64,000 nt of DNA, from positions 2,057,001-2,121,000 of the forward strand of contig JAWNZC010000354.1 in assembly GCA_035771165.1 (NCBI GenBank), in the 5' to 3' direction. Made by a program: the position numbers and the translations under genes. This DNA comes from Paragorgia papillata (Eukaryota > Cnidaria > Anthozoa > Scleralcyonacea > Coralliidae). Positions 35,301 to 44,124 of the stretch are shown here, one piece after another (positions within the stretch are counted from its first letter, which is position 1; each line of letters opens with the position of its first letter). The notes beneath the pieces are model-generated. The model was not told where the DNA came from. It saw only the letters and a list, made by a program, of their open reading frames with translations, and did no database searches.

Positions 35301-38300
35301 ATGTTTAGTAACGAAAAACTGACGTTTGGAACGGAGCCCTTCATCAGAGTGAAATGTGATCAAGGACTCCGCTGGAAACGTCCGTTTTTCGTTACTAAAA
35401 ATCTCGGCAGTTTACCACCTTTTCACTTCAAAACACTGCCTACGCAGCACTCTACTTTTTATGAGTTTCCTGCGATGAAATGGTGGTTAAATTAATTGTG
35501 TTTTAACAGAATAAGTGAACTAGAGACTGAAGTACGAAGGTGTCATCGCTCTTTAAACCGTGCAACGGATGAACAAAAGGTGAGACTAAAGAATAATTAA
35601 AAAATGTAAGAGTAAAAAATGTAATTAGAAATAATGTTTCTACTTTTTCAGTATTTTTCTACTGCATGACTTTATTTCTTTTATCGAAACTCGAGCTCGC
35701 TAAAAGCTACAGAGAGTTGCGAGCAAGGCTTTAGGGTGGTACAATATACAATTAATTTATAGACCTGGAGCGAGGGGTATTCCACAAAAAAAATTTTGTA
35801 ATTTTTTGTGGAATATCCCGAGCGAAAGGTTATTATATTATACCGAAACACATTAATTTTCGAAAAAAAGCTTAAATAATGTTAATAAAGTTAGTTTAAC
35901 TTTTGTCAGCTTTTCATTGTCTGTTTCCATTCTGTTGATATTAAGTGCCGTCTCAAGGCTTCTAGATGCGTTCTTTGTTGCTTTCTTTGTATTTCCTGAA
36001 TTCTGATTTTCTTGTAACCTAACAATCTTCTTGTCAACATCTGAATGTTCAGGCGAAACGTCTTCTTCGTGAATCGTGCGTGGCATTCACGCGTGGTACA
36101 CGAACCATATATCCCACTGTGGCGGGGGTACTCTGTAGTGAGGGGTAATTCGATGATTAACTGACTGATCACGTGGTACAAATCAGGCTTTCTGACTGGA
36201 CAATTTACAGTTGAGGTATAATATAAGTACATACATTTTTCTTTTTTCAGGATGGCCTTCAAAGAGTTAACGAAACTCTCGATGGACTGATAGAAAAATT
36301 CTGTGAAGAAAATTCTTTATCTAGACCCGTGAGTAAATAGAGTCTGATCAATTTTGATTTGATGAGTATTCTTACTGCGAATTTCGGTTGAGCTTAGACT
36401 CGGAAAGTTTTATTGAAAAGTTTGAATATTAAAACACATACTTTGCCAAGGGCAATTTAAGATGTTGTCGAGGGCAAATTTTAAAGTTAGGGTAACGCCT
36501 TAATTTCTATTGGTCAAAACGCTCAAACATCCAAATTTTCCATGGGAACGTGTCAGATTGCAAAACGATCAAACTTCTCAATAAAACTTCCGGTCTCTAA
36601 GCTCAACCGAAAATTGCAGTATCAAGTGCACAGCAGCGGCGGTTCCGAGTAGTGGTGGAATTTTGTCTCATAACCCCAAATTTTTTATCATCTAAATACG
36701 TTCTACCTTTGGCAAATAGTTGAACAACGAAATATTTTTTTAGATTTGAACAACCTTTATTGCTTTAATAGAGATTTTTGTTTTCAAAATGGTAATGAGA
36801 TGACGTCAAAGTAGTCACCATTATCTATACAATATTTATTTGCAGGAGTGACATGACCCAGTTCTTCCATTAATGGTGTGTTTGAACAACATGTTCCATA
36901 TTGCATGAGTTTTTCCACAAAAATTATCAAGTAGTTTATCTTGCGAAAAAGTGAAAGAAAGCCAAATGCCTACACAGACGTCATCTCATTACCATACTAG
37001 AAATGCGAATTGAAGAATAGCTCCAATCGAAAAAAACATTTCACTGAACAACTGTTTGCTCTACAGTGTGTATCAAAAAACCCTGAACCCTTAGAAAACA
37101 ACCTATTGTAGTAGTTTGAAAGCCCTAAGCACTTCGCTGAACCCACAAATGCGTAAAGCACACGGTCTTATACACCTGGGAAATTAAGATAACTTGAAGT
37201 GTATGCATGGTGAAAGTATTTAAAAGCTTTTTCGCTTCGTTTAACTTATGTGCTGATTAATTTATAACGCAGCGCTTTTAGGGCTTTCAAACTACTACAA
37301 TAGGTTGTTTTCTAAGGGTTCAGTTTTTTTTATACACACTGTATATAGAACGTATTCAGATGATAAAGAATTTGGGTTTATATGCACTTTAATTTTGAAT
37401 ATTGTGACAAACGCTTAGTCGAGGCAATACTCGGACAATTACCAAATCAATCACTTAGCCATGTTTTAAAATGTATATGTCTAAAGAATTAATGTATAAA
37501 AATGTATAAAGAGTAGGCATTGTACTACTTATTCACTCCATTGCATTCGTTCTCATTTTTAGTCTACATTATCAAACAGAAGTTTCATTGAGCCCCAAAA
37601 CTGGGCTTCTGAGACAACGGTAAAGTATAAACAAAAAATGATTATTTATTAGCTTTAGTTTGTGTTGTTTTCTTTTACATAGGAATATTTATTATATTGT
37701 ATATCACATTTCTTACTCAGTTTTGCGTTACTATTAGGAAAAACTTAAATGGCTTGAAGATGAAATGATTGGCAGGTTGCATAGTGAACATGGCTACAAA
37801 GACCAACTGAATTCTTATCAAGACAAAGTTAAGGTAAAAAGAATCTCGTCAAAACACAACAATTTGAATCTTTTGAAATGCTTTTATGTTAAATACCTAT
37901 TAGTTCAAACATCGTCTTGTTTTTGTGGTTTTACTATGTTTATGCTAGTCTATTGCTTTTCAGAATGCTTTCAAGAAAGCTGATACGGAAAAGGCTAATT
38001 TAGCGTCAGAACTTGATAAACAAAGTGCGGTTTTGAAAGAGCTGGTTCGGGAAAAGAAAGGTTAGTGGTTACTTTGAATTTGGCATGCATTTAAAAAAAA
38101 AAAAAGATAAAACACTTCTGTATATAGTATAGTTCTTATTTCATGTGATACTGATAGTGTTGCTCGCTCGGTTGATAACATGCAGGGAGCTTAAGCAAAT
38201 TACAACGCGAACGTCAACGACGGCGTTCTTAATACAATAGAGAGCTTAAGCATACAGGCGTTTTAGAGCCACGGACGGCGATTGAATTCAGTGGCATTTT

Positions 38301-41300
38301 TCATTCAAAACAATGATAATGAGCAATTTAAAATCCCAAGAGCAAAGAGAACGCCGTCGTCGTTCTACACAAGACGTCATTGAGAGCATTTTCACGTTCT
38401 TGAGACGACGGGAACTTCTAGAACGTTGAGGCCTGTCATTGTTGTTTTACTACAATGAGACATACTTTTAAAGTAGAAAACTTGTATTTTAAGGGGGATA
38501 ATTTCATTGAAATATAAAATAAAGGATCTGTATTTTATATAAAGATGAAATTTAAGCTTAAGATATATGATTATTCATAGCCTTTGTTTTGGGAAAAAAA
38601 GTTTTTTCAAAGAATACGCGGTTCAGTAGTTCTGTATTGTATTCCTGTTCTTCCGGTCACCGTCCGTGTCTCAAAACGCCCTAATATGCTTAAGCTCTCT
38701 AATAGGATTTTTCTAACACAACAAAGAAAATTAATAATTTTTAGTCCCAAGAGTAATCCAAACGCCGCCCTCGTTCTACATACAACGTTATTCAGATCAT
38801 TTTCACGTCTTCAGGACGACGTTAACTCGTGAAACGGCAAAGCATGTTAGTTGAGTTTGACTTCAAACTATATGCGACTCTTTTTAGAACTCTAAATCTT
38901 TTGGATGTCGAAAAACATACTTTAAGTATTCAGTACTACGTAAATGGATTCGTGGTCTCTGCTAGATACTGAAATTTAGATTGCTGTCGTTCGTCCTAGC
39001 TTGCTTAAGCTCCCTAATAACAGTCTTGGTCGTCATGATGTTACTTTGCAGATTTAGAGGATAAAGACTTAGAAAACCAAGACACAATTACTACACTCCA
39101 GGTTGGACTTACAAATTGTCTTATTAAAAATAGCATAAATTTGTTTTTTTACATTAAGGCTGGTTTCCACTCAGGAAAATTTTCCTTAAGACAGGAACGG
39201 ACAGGGAAAATTTTCTTTGTCTTGTGAGCTCTCGGTCGGAACTAATGACTTTAACACAAATGAAACTTTGCTGTCCGTTCCTATCCTGTGGAAGATTTTC
39301 CTGAGTGGAGACTTAAGTCTTTAGATTAACTTTCTAGATTACAATCTGTTCTGTCATTTCTCATTCCTCCAAACCTTCACTCGTGTCTCTAAAAGAATAC
39401 GGAAAATGTTTTTTTTTATATAATATAAACTGACTGAACATAAAAGAATTAATCATGTTTTTTATTTTATTTTGCAAGTATAAAACGGCATATTTATACT
39501 TAACATTTGTACTCATAAACAAACTTGTGTGATTGTCAATAATTTGATACTATTGTTATACATTTTTCTTTCAGTCCATTATTTCTATTCTTCATTGATT
39601 TTTCATCAATACGTTTTGTAATTTTCCTCATTTTTACACTATAGAAAAAGGTAGATAAGCTGACCAAGTATCTCAATTCGGTAAGTTGATGAAAGTTCTT
39701 TGTAAATCACAACGCATGCATGCGTATCGTTTGTAAGTAGTTCACTTCTTAATTATTTGAAAGTTGGCATGGCGATAATAGTATTCATGATAAGTTTTGT
39801 GGAAACACCACGTTTAATATTTATTTGCTAAGCTTTCGGCCTGTTGACTCAGGCCTTTATCAGAACGTCTCAGTGTTACATTACACCAAGGCCTTTACAT
39901 TGCAGGCCTTTATCAGAACGTCTGTTGCATTACACCAAGCTCGCAAACGTACTACATGTATACGTGCAACTTATCAGGTCACTTTAACAACAACATCCCA
40001 TATATGCAAACGCTACCACTTAGGATCACATATGACTATGAATTTGCAACCTTAGCTCTCCATCTGAGCCTCGGTTGCAGGTTCGAACCCTGTCTGGGGT
40101 CTCAGAAATCTTTTCTGAGTAATTGAGCTTGACGAACGTCCACCGAACGTCTGTTGTATTACACCAAGCTCGCAAACGTACCACATGCACTATACATGTA
40201 TACGTGCAACTTATCATGTAACAATATTTATATTGCTCTGATGAAGGCCTGAGTCAACAGGTCGAAAGCTCAAAGCTTAGCAAATAAATATTAAACGTGG
40301 TGTTTCCACAAACTTATCTTGAATAGTTCCCTTCTGTTGTGCCTGATGTAAGCCAGTTATGGAAATGTTGCTTGAACGTTTACTGTATGATTGTTTTGTG
40401 TAGAGCATCAAGGCACTACAGGCCAGTGTCAGCGCAGTAGAAGATAAGCAAAGAGTTGTGGATATTTTGGACAACTTGAGGGTAAATATACGCAACTGTT
40501 ATATGTGATGATACCATTTATTGACAACTTAATTGACATAAAACTATTGACTGAGTGGCTGACTGACAGACGGACGGACAAATGGACTAACGCCGGACGG
40601 ATCGACGGACGGACTGACAGATGGCCCAACGGACGGATCGAGGGACGGATTGACGGACGGACCAACGGACGGATCGACGAACTAACGGATGGACCAATGG
40701 ACGGACTGAGGGACGGATTGACGGACGGACCAACGGACGGATCGACGAACTAACGGACGGATCAACGGACTGACAGATGGACCAACGGACGGATCGACGG
40801 ACTGACAGATGGACCAACGGACGGATTGACGGACTAACGGACGGATTGACGGACTAACGGACTGACAGATGGACCAACGGACGGATCGACGGACTGACAG
40901 ATGGACCAACGGACGGATCGACGGACCAACGGCCTGATAGATGGACCAACGGACGGACTAACGGACTGGCAGATGGACCAACGGACGTACCAACGGCCTG
41001 ATAGATGGACCAACGGACGGATGGACCAACGGACGGATTGACGGACTAACCGACGGACGAACAGACAGAAGAACGGACTTACCGATGGACTGACAGACAG
41101 ACCTAACGGACAAACGGCCTGATGAACTGACTACGTAACGGACTAATTATATTTGGGTTTCCTTCTTAGGGTGATCAGGAGGACCTGGACCGAATACGGA
41201 ACAAATATGTCAGGTGAGTCTCGGTGTGTTAAAATGATACTTAACTTGCATCAAGTTGTCTCTAAATTCTTGTTTGTTTGTTTTTTTCTTTTTGCATTGA

Positions 41301-43246
41301 ACAGGAGTCAAGAGCAAGTTGGCTTGCTCAAACGAGAATTGAGTGATGCCAAAACAAAAGCCGAGGAAGAGAAGGTTAATTATTTTAAAGTTTATTATAT
41401 CGTTAATACGGCAGGAAAATGCGACGAAAATATAGCTCAGACCATTTACAAGCAAAAGTTCACAGGTACGGTTACCCTGCTGACTGGGTCAACTTTATTA
41501 GACATTTGGTTATCAAGCACTAGTAAAAAGTTGTCCTGGGTAGATGAGTTATCACTACCAAATGCGTTTACAAGGACAAACCATAACCTGCCAGCTACTA
41601 TGGTAACCCTAGTGTCCTTGTAAAGACGACAAACAAAAAACAATAAATGTACTAGAGCTAGGGTAACCCAAGTACAAGGGTAACCTGGCTGCTAGGCTAA
41701 TTTTGGCGCAGATACATGTACGCATAGCATACCTTTTCTTAATTTAGCATTCAGAGTTTTGTATGATTAATTAGATTTTCGTTAAAACATGTTTTGTATT
41801 TTAGCAAGATACCAAAGATGTCAGCCATATATCTGCCAAACTTTTAGAAGTAAGTCATGTGTCTCTTTTCTAATTATACATAAACTACATACTTGTGAGT
41901 TTTCTAACTGTTATCAGGCGTTCAATATCCGTCACAAACTCAAACCATGGCTCTTTACTCCATGATGTACAGTTCTTTTGTAATATGACCAATTAAAAGA
42001 AGATGAAAGTCGTTAAATCGAATCTTTAATGGTACATAATGCAGAATATTGCAACTTATTGTTTTGTTTAAGTTTTTAGTCGTAGCTCACATTGTTTTTC
42101 TTTAATTTTACCTAGAGCCTTAATCGGTTATCAAGCCCACGTTTGGCTGGAAAACATGGTACGAAAACGTCCTTTTCTTCAAGGTGATGTATGATTGACT
42201 GATAACCAAAAAAAAATATTTTATTTTACCACTCCACTCCATTCTACCCTCCTCCACTCCACTTTACTTTCTTCCACCCCACCCTACTCCACTCCACCTT
42301 ACTCTAATCTACTCCACTCCACTCCACTCTACTCTACTCTACTCCACTCCACTTGACTCCACTCTACTCCACTCCACTCTACTCCACTCCACTCTACTCC
42401 AAACTGACTTTCCAATTTAAATTTAGGTCTAAACCAAAAGAAGAATTTGGATTTATAGATTTCTCATCGTCTTCTAATGAAGGTCAGAAGGTTTTCTTTA
42501 CCCCTCTATGTAATCAAGATCTAAGGATAATATTTTGATTGAGTTGTTTCAAGTAATTTTGCTTGTTTGCAATTTTCTATAGGTGTAACACCTTTGAAGG
42601 AAGATCATAATTTTAAAACTCCAGATAGAGTTTCTGTAAGAGATCTTAAACGCCACAGTAGGTTAGTGTGAATAACAATCTTTATTTAGTATAACAACTA
42701 TAATAGTTTTAACACTAATAATAATAATATTATTATATTCATATAATTAATAATAATGACCATGACCACCACCACCACCACCACCACCACCACCACCACC
42801 ATGACTATGATGCACGACCACTGCACTATGACCATGACTATGACCATGACCACCACCATGACTATGACCATGACCACCTCCATGACTATGACCACCTCCA
42901 TGACTATGACCACCACCATGACTACCACCATGACTACCACCATGATTACCACCATGACTATGACCATGATTATGACCATGACTATGACCACAACCATGAC
43001 CACCCACCACCATGACCATGATCATCACTATATCCATGACCACCACCATGACTACCACCATGACTGTGACTATGACCACCACCATGATCACCACTATAAC
43101 CATGACACTACTATGACCATGACCAGTCCACTATCATGATTGACGACCACTACCATTAACGAACATTGTTTCAACTTTTTTCAATCGATAGACCAACTCG
43201 TACACAAGCTCGTAACTCATCACATGCCGCACCTGAAAAGGACTAA
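16627..43246 (+). CDS. CEP128: Centrosomal protein CEP128 orthologue, complete, 43 coding exons
   Basis: Exons: 16627-16869, 17062-17139, 18495-18524, 20057-20151, 20779-20843, 20981-21005, 21722-21797, 21884-21970, 22620-22688, 22992-23057, 23924-23985, 24087-24189, 25514-25588, 26216-26425, 27164-27288, 28039-28108, 28261-28297, 28454-28500, 28913-28960, 29118-29189, 29656-29706, 31367-31420, 31502-31576, 31921-32007, 32460-32519, 32911-32988, 34323-34420, 35107-35202, 35510-35579, 36251-36328, 37563-37619, 37738-37833, 37964-38060, 39052-39101, 39645-39680, 40404-40481, 41170-41213, 41305-41374, 41805-41849, 42116-42183, 42427-42482, 42583-42661, 43192-43246. They sum to 3261 bases, 1086 residues plus TAA; human CEP128 is 1094. 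All phases close with no in-frame stop. The protein is almost wholly coiled coil after a polar N terminus. Family-like stretches are VRFADQ then [11 protein letters not shown] (exons 3-4), [16 protein letters not shown] (13-14) and [15 protein letters not shown] (31-32, about residues 821-835). The C terminus is basic and Ser-rich. In vertebrates CEP128 sits at subdistal appendages of the mother centriole. The gene is intron-rich with very short exons (25-243 bp). Confidence 0.92.
17205..18360. repeat. TGTACATG/CTGTACTGCA minisatellite in CEP128 intron 2
   Basis: About 1.15 kb of TGCACTGTACATGTGCTGTAC-type units. Seven near-identical 21-bp units with GTGATGTACTGCACTGTACA lie at 17996-18134. 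The array is full of the palindromes TGTACA and ACATGT, so either strand can fold on itself. Both strands are open over hundreds of codons with Cys/Thr/Tyr/Val composition, a satellite artefact. Confidence 0.95.
17294..17331 (+). mobile_element. Left-end fragment of the CAGGGTTCAAAATAA element
   Basis: Thirty-eight bases starting CAGGGTTCAAAATAAATA are identical to the left end of the full element at 20163-20679. They are embedded in the satellite, and no right end is present. Confidence 0.75.
19404..20036 (-). pseudogene. Penelope-like retroelement 3' remnant (GIY-YIG endonuclease end), interrupted
   Basis: On the minus strand 20036-19846 encodes a decayed GIY-YIG-type segment: [20 protein letters not shown] followed by [11 protein letters not shown] one-base deletion near 19895 shifts the frame before [14 protein letters not shown]. 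After an inserted 321-bp MITE (19523-19843) the frame resumes as [20 protein letters not shown] and [17 protein letters not shown], then stops. The C(x2)C...IGETSRxFxxRxxEH pattern and the PSLN-QLSSIPL-LF end are typical of the C terminus of Penelope-like elements. It is non-functional and lies in CEP128 intron 3, close to the exon 4 acceptor. Confidence 0.75.
19523..19843. mobile_element. Tc1/mariner-type MITE (CAGTGTGTATCAAAA), copy 1
   Basis: Terminal inverted repeats CAGTGTGTATCAAAAAAATT and its complement, flanked by TA on both sides, 321 bp. It is inserted into the Penelope-like remnant and is therefore younger. The second copy is at 37064-37341. Confidence 0.9.
20163..20679. mobile_element. 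CAGGGTTCAAAATA element with 9-nt flanking repeat
   Basis: It starts CAGGGTTCAAAATAAATA and ends CTATTTTGAACCCTG. The flanks carry AATTATATA at 20154-20162 and 20680-20688, consistent with an 8-9 bp target duplication of hAT type. The interior contains tandem ACGTTA(C)GCTACG-type units (20360-20610) and a CCGGCTA-rich end. The related element with CAGGGCTCAAAATAAC ends is at 33555-34038. Confidence 0.8.
20360..20612. repeat. Degenerate TTACGCTACGTT...AAGACG tandem repeat
   Basis: Units of about 20-25 bp of the form GACGTTACGCTACGTTATAA recur about ten times inside the element at 20163-20679. Confidence 0.75.
21053..21683. repeat. GGTCATGGTGAT minisatellite in CEP128 intron 6
   Basis: About 630 bp of ATGGTCATGGTGATGG words with higher-order repetition: two blocks of about 180 bp recur around CATGCTGTC(A/G)TGATCATGG. 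It fills most of the intron. Confidence 0.95.
22000..22520. repeat. Low-complexity GTGGTGGTA-rich intron
   Basis: Degenerate TGGTGGTAGTGGTGATG sequence in CEP128 intron 8 without a fixed unit. No exon was seen. Confidence 0.7.
22763..22975. repeat. About 110-bp repeat, two tandem copies
   Basis: Each copy runs from TTGAGGCCTGGAC through CTGTGCTGAATAAA, CGTCTGGCGTTA and AATACTAAAGACTCGT to TTCAGGC...AAAGGGTTAAA. The unit is the same as the triplet at 45520-45842. The ends (TTAACCCATTGAGGC / GCTTCAAAGGGTTAA) are inverted, so each unit looks like a tiny foldback. Confidence 0.8.
23186..23252. repeat. Short perfect palindrome element CGAGACCGGTCTCG
   Basis: GACTACGTTTACACGG-type ends and a central perfect palindrome (GAATTCGAGACC and its complement) make a 60-bp snap-back sequence. 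The same element recurs at 30290-30680 and 31165-31232. Confidence 0.7.
23300..23680. repeat. Diverged direct repeat in CEP128 intron 10
   Basis: Two copies of a block containing TTGAACGAAGCTTTT and TTGCCATTTTATCGATG followed by TTTTTGAATATTT lie about 245 bp apart. The origin is unknown. Confidence 0.6.
24340..24960. repeat. Dispersed repeat family X, copy 1
   Basis: GCGGGAAAATTT, AGTTGATTTGAATTCAAATA, GGAACATTATACTGCTGG and TGTAAAGCTGTTTG-TCTAAA are shared with 34680-34940. The AAACACG...GTAAACA part is shared with 45950-46060. Coding potential is not evident. Confidence 0.65.
25830..26112. mobile_element. Foldback-like element with TTGCACGTATTACCACCC
   Basis: TTGCACGTATTACCACCCAC at 25933-25952 is inverted at 26070-26090. 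GCAACAATGATTTTGTT and AACAAAATCATTGTTGC are a second inverted pair within it. A CGTATTAC-type motif also lies at 25880. Confidence 0.65.
26469..26496. repeat. Poly-G run
   Basis: About 27 consecutive G residues in CEP128 intron 14. The exact length is likely to be unreliable in assemblies. Confidence 0.9.
26600..27040 (+). repeat. tRNA-derived SINE with repeated tail
   Basis: The head has an A-box-like TGGTTAGCGCACG and a B-box-like GGGTTCTATTCC at tRNA spacing. The body contains TGTGAGAAGAGTGCTTCC. The tail unit CAGTATAAATAAAGTTAGTT plus TACTCTGGTTTCCTCC is present in two tandem copies and a diverged third. It is in CEP128 intron 14, same strand as the gene. Confidence 0.75.
28568..28860. 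repeat. (TCTG)n microsatellite
   Basis: About 290 bp of TCTG with TGCC interruptions and TTTG at the edges, in CEP128 intron 18. All three plus frames are open as Leu/Cys/Val/Ser. Confidence 0.98.
29746..29942. mobile_element. AAGGCCTGGCCAAAC MITE, copy 1
   Basis: It begins AAGGCCTGGCCAAACTTTCA and ends with the complement GCGTTTGGCCAGGCCTT. The interior is built from CATTCAACA/TGTTGAATG words. The second, larger copy is at 43706-44124. Confidence 0.85.
30287..31232. repeat. Array of ACTAATTCGAGACCGG units with nested insertion
   Basis: From 30290 to 30680 a unit of about 60 bp, GTAAACAGGCGGAACCGTAC followed by TAATTCGAGACCGGTTCCG, is repeated about seven times. It ends at 31165-31232 with the same palindrome as 23186-23252. 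The TTGT-rich element at 30680-31168 interrupts the array. Confidence 0.8.
30680..31168. mobile_element. Element rich in TTGTAACAAC, copy 3
   Basis: Ends ACACGCGTAAAAACGCACAA and GCGAGCTTTTTACGCGTGT are inverted. The interior consists of GAACAATGTTGT, GTTGTAACA and related words. It is nested in the palindrome array in CEP128 intron 21. Confidence 0.75.
31595..31860. repeat. Purine-rich GGAAAGG tract
   Basis: About 265 bp with strong purine bias (GGAAAGGAAAGAAA) on the plus strand in CEP128 intron 23. A triplex-prone polypurine stretch is possible. Confidence 0.85.
32008..32009 (+). other. CEP128: GC splice donor of CEP128 intron 24
   Basis: Exon 24 ends CAACGG and is followed by GCAAGT, the usual context of a GC-AG donor. 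The alternative GT four bases downstream (GTATTG) would change the phase and produce a TGA within three codons of exon 25. The GC donor is therefore the only one that keeps the frame. Confidence 0.8.
32114..32420. repeat. (TTG)n trinucleotide repeat
   Basis: About 305 bp of TTG with interspersed CTG triplets in CEP128 intron 24, immediately upstream of the exon 25 acceptor region. It is open in all frames as poly-Cys, poly-Leu or poly-Val, and as poly-Thr on the reverse strand. Confidence 0.98.
32545..32697. mobile_element. Hairpin element with GGCGAAGCC loop
   Basis: ATATCATACACGAGGAGGAG and GGATATCCAAACACC on the left are exactly complementary to the right arm ending CGAGTGTATGATAT. The loop carries AGGCGAAGCCGAGG. 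The loop type recurs in hairpins at 25665 and 62395-62455. Confidence 0.85.
33393..34250 (-). repeat. tRNA-derived composite repeat, copy 1, split by a 484-bp insertion
   Basis: The minus-strand tRNA-like head is at 33517-33446: D-arm AGCTCAGTTGGTAGAGC, T-loop GGTTCGAAT. The loop at the anticodon position would read AGT (Thr). The acceptor stem and the 5' T-stem pairs are mismatched, so it is not a working tRNA. The downstream body (TTTCGAAACAGACTAGTTTC and onward) and inverted CCGAGTGACGAA ends are shared with 55770-56200. An insertion at 33555-34038 splits the body. Confidence 0.75.
33555..34038. mobile_element. CAGGGCTCAAAATAAC element inside the tRNA-derived repeat
   Basis: Inverted ends CAGGGCTCAAAATAACG and GTTATTTTGAGCCCTG enclose a sequence rich in TGACCGGTCA and an AAACAAAC tract. 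A 6-bp direct repeat TTGGGC lies at 33549-33554 and 34039-34044. The uninterrupted sequence is seen once at 56058-56063 in the paralogous repeat, which confirms the insertion boundaries. Confidence 0.9.
34481..34663. mobile_element. TAGACCTTATTCAAAAATGG MITE, copy 2
   Basis: A clean 183-bp element: TAGACCTTATTCAAAAATGG at the left and its complement ending AATAAGGTCTA at the right. Inner inverted blocks are TTTTATGTGCATATAAATTA and ATGAAAACGAG-like sequence. Copy 1 is at 10010-10213. Confidence 0.85.
34680..34940. repeat. Dispersed repeat family X, copy 2
   Basis: GGCGGGAACATTTTTTAGTT, TGAATACAAATAAAAGAGAA and GGAACATATATACTGG match 24370-24500. The 3' part (AAGTGACACGACAAAGC, GTAACGGCAAACTC) resembles 45990-46060 and the right end of the window. 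Confidence 0.65.
35278..35430. mobile_element. AAAAGGTGGTAAGCTGCCG foldback
   Basis: Ends AAAAGGTGGTAAGCTGCCGA and CGGCAGTTTACCACCTTTT are inverted. TTAGTAACGAAAAACTGACG pairs with CGTCCGTTTTTCGTTACTAA. A fragment of the same family is at about 3425-3545. Confidence 0.85.
36375..36622. mobile_element. Foldback ACTGCGAATTTCGGTTGAGC
   Basis: ACTGCGAATTTCGGTTGAGC at the left pairs with GCTCAACCGAAAATTGCAGT at the right end. Inner TTTTATTGAAAAGTTTGA pairs with CAAACTTCTCAATAAAA. It is in CEP128 intron 30. Confidence 0.8.
36788..37003. mobile_element. MITE with ATGGTAATGAGATGACGTC ends
   Basis: The 19-bp terminus ATGGTAATGAGATGACGTC is present in perfect inverted orientation at 36985-37003. The interior is AT-rich without a frame. 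Confidence 0.85.
37064..37341. mobile_element. Tc1/mariner-type MITE (CAGTGTGTATCAAAA), copy 2
   Basis: Same ends and interior as 19523-19843 (for example CACACGGTCTTATACACCTG), flanked by TA. It is about 40 bp shorter because the ATGAATTAGCATTC block next to each end is missing. Confidence 0.9.
38184..39030. mobile_element. Nested foldbacks with GAGCTTAAGC ends
   Basis: Outer ends are AGGGAGCTTAAGCAAATTAC (38187) and TTGCTTAAGCTCCCT (39001-39015). The inner pair, AGAGAGCTTAAGCATA (38241) and ATGCTTAAGCTCTCT (38700), has arms through GGCGTTTTAGAGCCACGGAC. It looks like one family member inserted into a relative. Confidence 0.75.
39156..39316. mobile_element. Short MITE, family of 1377-1538
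   Basis: It starts AAGGCTGGTTTCCACTCAGG and shares more than 100 bp of near identity with 1377-1538. The right end (AGTGGAGACTTAAGTC) is slightly diverged. Confidence 0.8.
39795..40315. mobile_element. MITE with TTTGTGGAAACACCACGTTT ends, carrying a SINE
   Basis: The left arm (GTTTTGTGGAAACACCACGTT through GGCCTGTTGACTCAGGCC) is complementary to the right arm ending CGTGGTGTTTCCACAAAC. The interior contains a duplicated ACGTCTGTTG(C/T)ATTACACCAAGC block and the tRNA-derived fragment at 40050-40147. Confidence 0.85.
40050..40147 (+). repeat. tRNA-derived SINE fragment, copy 2
   Basis: B-box-like GGTTCGAACCCTG followed by TCTGGGGTCTCAGAAATC and TTTTCTGAGTAATTGAGC. It is the plus-strand counterpart of 1855-1960. 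It sits inside the MITE at 39795-40315. Confidence 0.65.
40560..41135. repeat. GGACGGACCAACGGACGGAT minisatellite
   Basis: About 575 bp of GACGGACCAACGGACGGATC / GACTGACAGATG units in CEP128 intron 36. Higher-order units of about 40-55 bp are evident. Confidence 0.95.
42228..42405. repeat. CTCCACTCCACTCTA repeat
   Basis: Pyrimidine-rich degenerate pentamer array directly upstream of the CEP128 exon 41 acceptor. It may contribute to its polypyrimidine tract. Confidence 0.9.
42755..43145. repeat. CCATGACCACCACCATGACT minisatellite
   Basis: ATGACCACC/ATGACTATGACC hexamer-based array in the last CEP128 intron. On the reverse strand it is the same GGTCATGGTGGT motif family as 21053-21683. Confidence 0.95.
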
Positions 43247-43705
43247 ATTATCCGTAATGAAACAACTACACCATGCTGAGCAGTGGTCGTGAGCCGTGAG
43301 TTGTATCAAATAATATCTATTTATTATTTCGTAGCATAGTGAAAAAATTGTTTTAAGATAGTAGGATAGACTTAAGTTTTGGTTCAAAACCTAGTGGAAG
43401 TGTTGTGACCAGTGTGCAATCCGTTAATATAGTTAGACCAATTGATTTTTAGTTCAACACCAATTTTTAGGTCCTCTGCTTGTGTATGATTTTGTTAAAC
43501 CATGCCCCGTTCGTGTAGATAGTACTGTCTGTTTGCCAACACTGAATTCAGTGTAACTGAAACTTGAGTTGCGTGTTTGATATACATATATACACACTAT
43601 ATGCTGTATGTATAACGTCAAAACCAACGTCGTACCCAGGGCATTGTTTTCTCCTCGGTGTAAGATCGGCGAAAATGACTCTGGCATCGACTGGTTGAAA
43701 TTCTA

Positions 43706-44124
43706 TAAAGGCCTGGCAAAACGCTTTCAACATCGCATTCAACATCATTCAACATTGTTGAACGATGTTGAATAATGTTGAAAGCACCAGTGGCCAAATG
43801 AATTCAATATCGTTCAACATTCATGAATGACAATTAATTGAACGCGGGCTACCACAAAAGCTGGAATCGATAATATCCCGCATGGCGCATGTCTCTGTTC
43901 AACAAAGTTGAATGAAATGTGGCCAAATGCGTTCAACACCTTTCAACATTTTGAGAACAATAGAAATGTTGAACGCGTGTTGAACGAAAATTTCAACATC
44001 ATTCAACACCATTCAACAACGTTCAACATCATTCAACAGGGGTGGCCAAACGCTTTCAACATGTTGAATTCAACAATGTTGAACGATGTTGAATGAAATG
44101 TTGAAAGCGTTTGGCCAGGCCTTA
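43706..44124. mobile_element. AAGGCCTGGCAAAACGC MITE, copy 2
   Basis: It begins AAGGCCTGGCAAAACGCTTT and ends GCGTTTGGCCAGGCCTTA. The interior consists of TTCAACATTGTTGAACGATG-type words. It is larger than copy 29746-29942, with an unrelated 60-bp segment near 43840. Confidence 0.85.
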
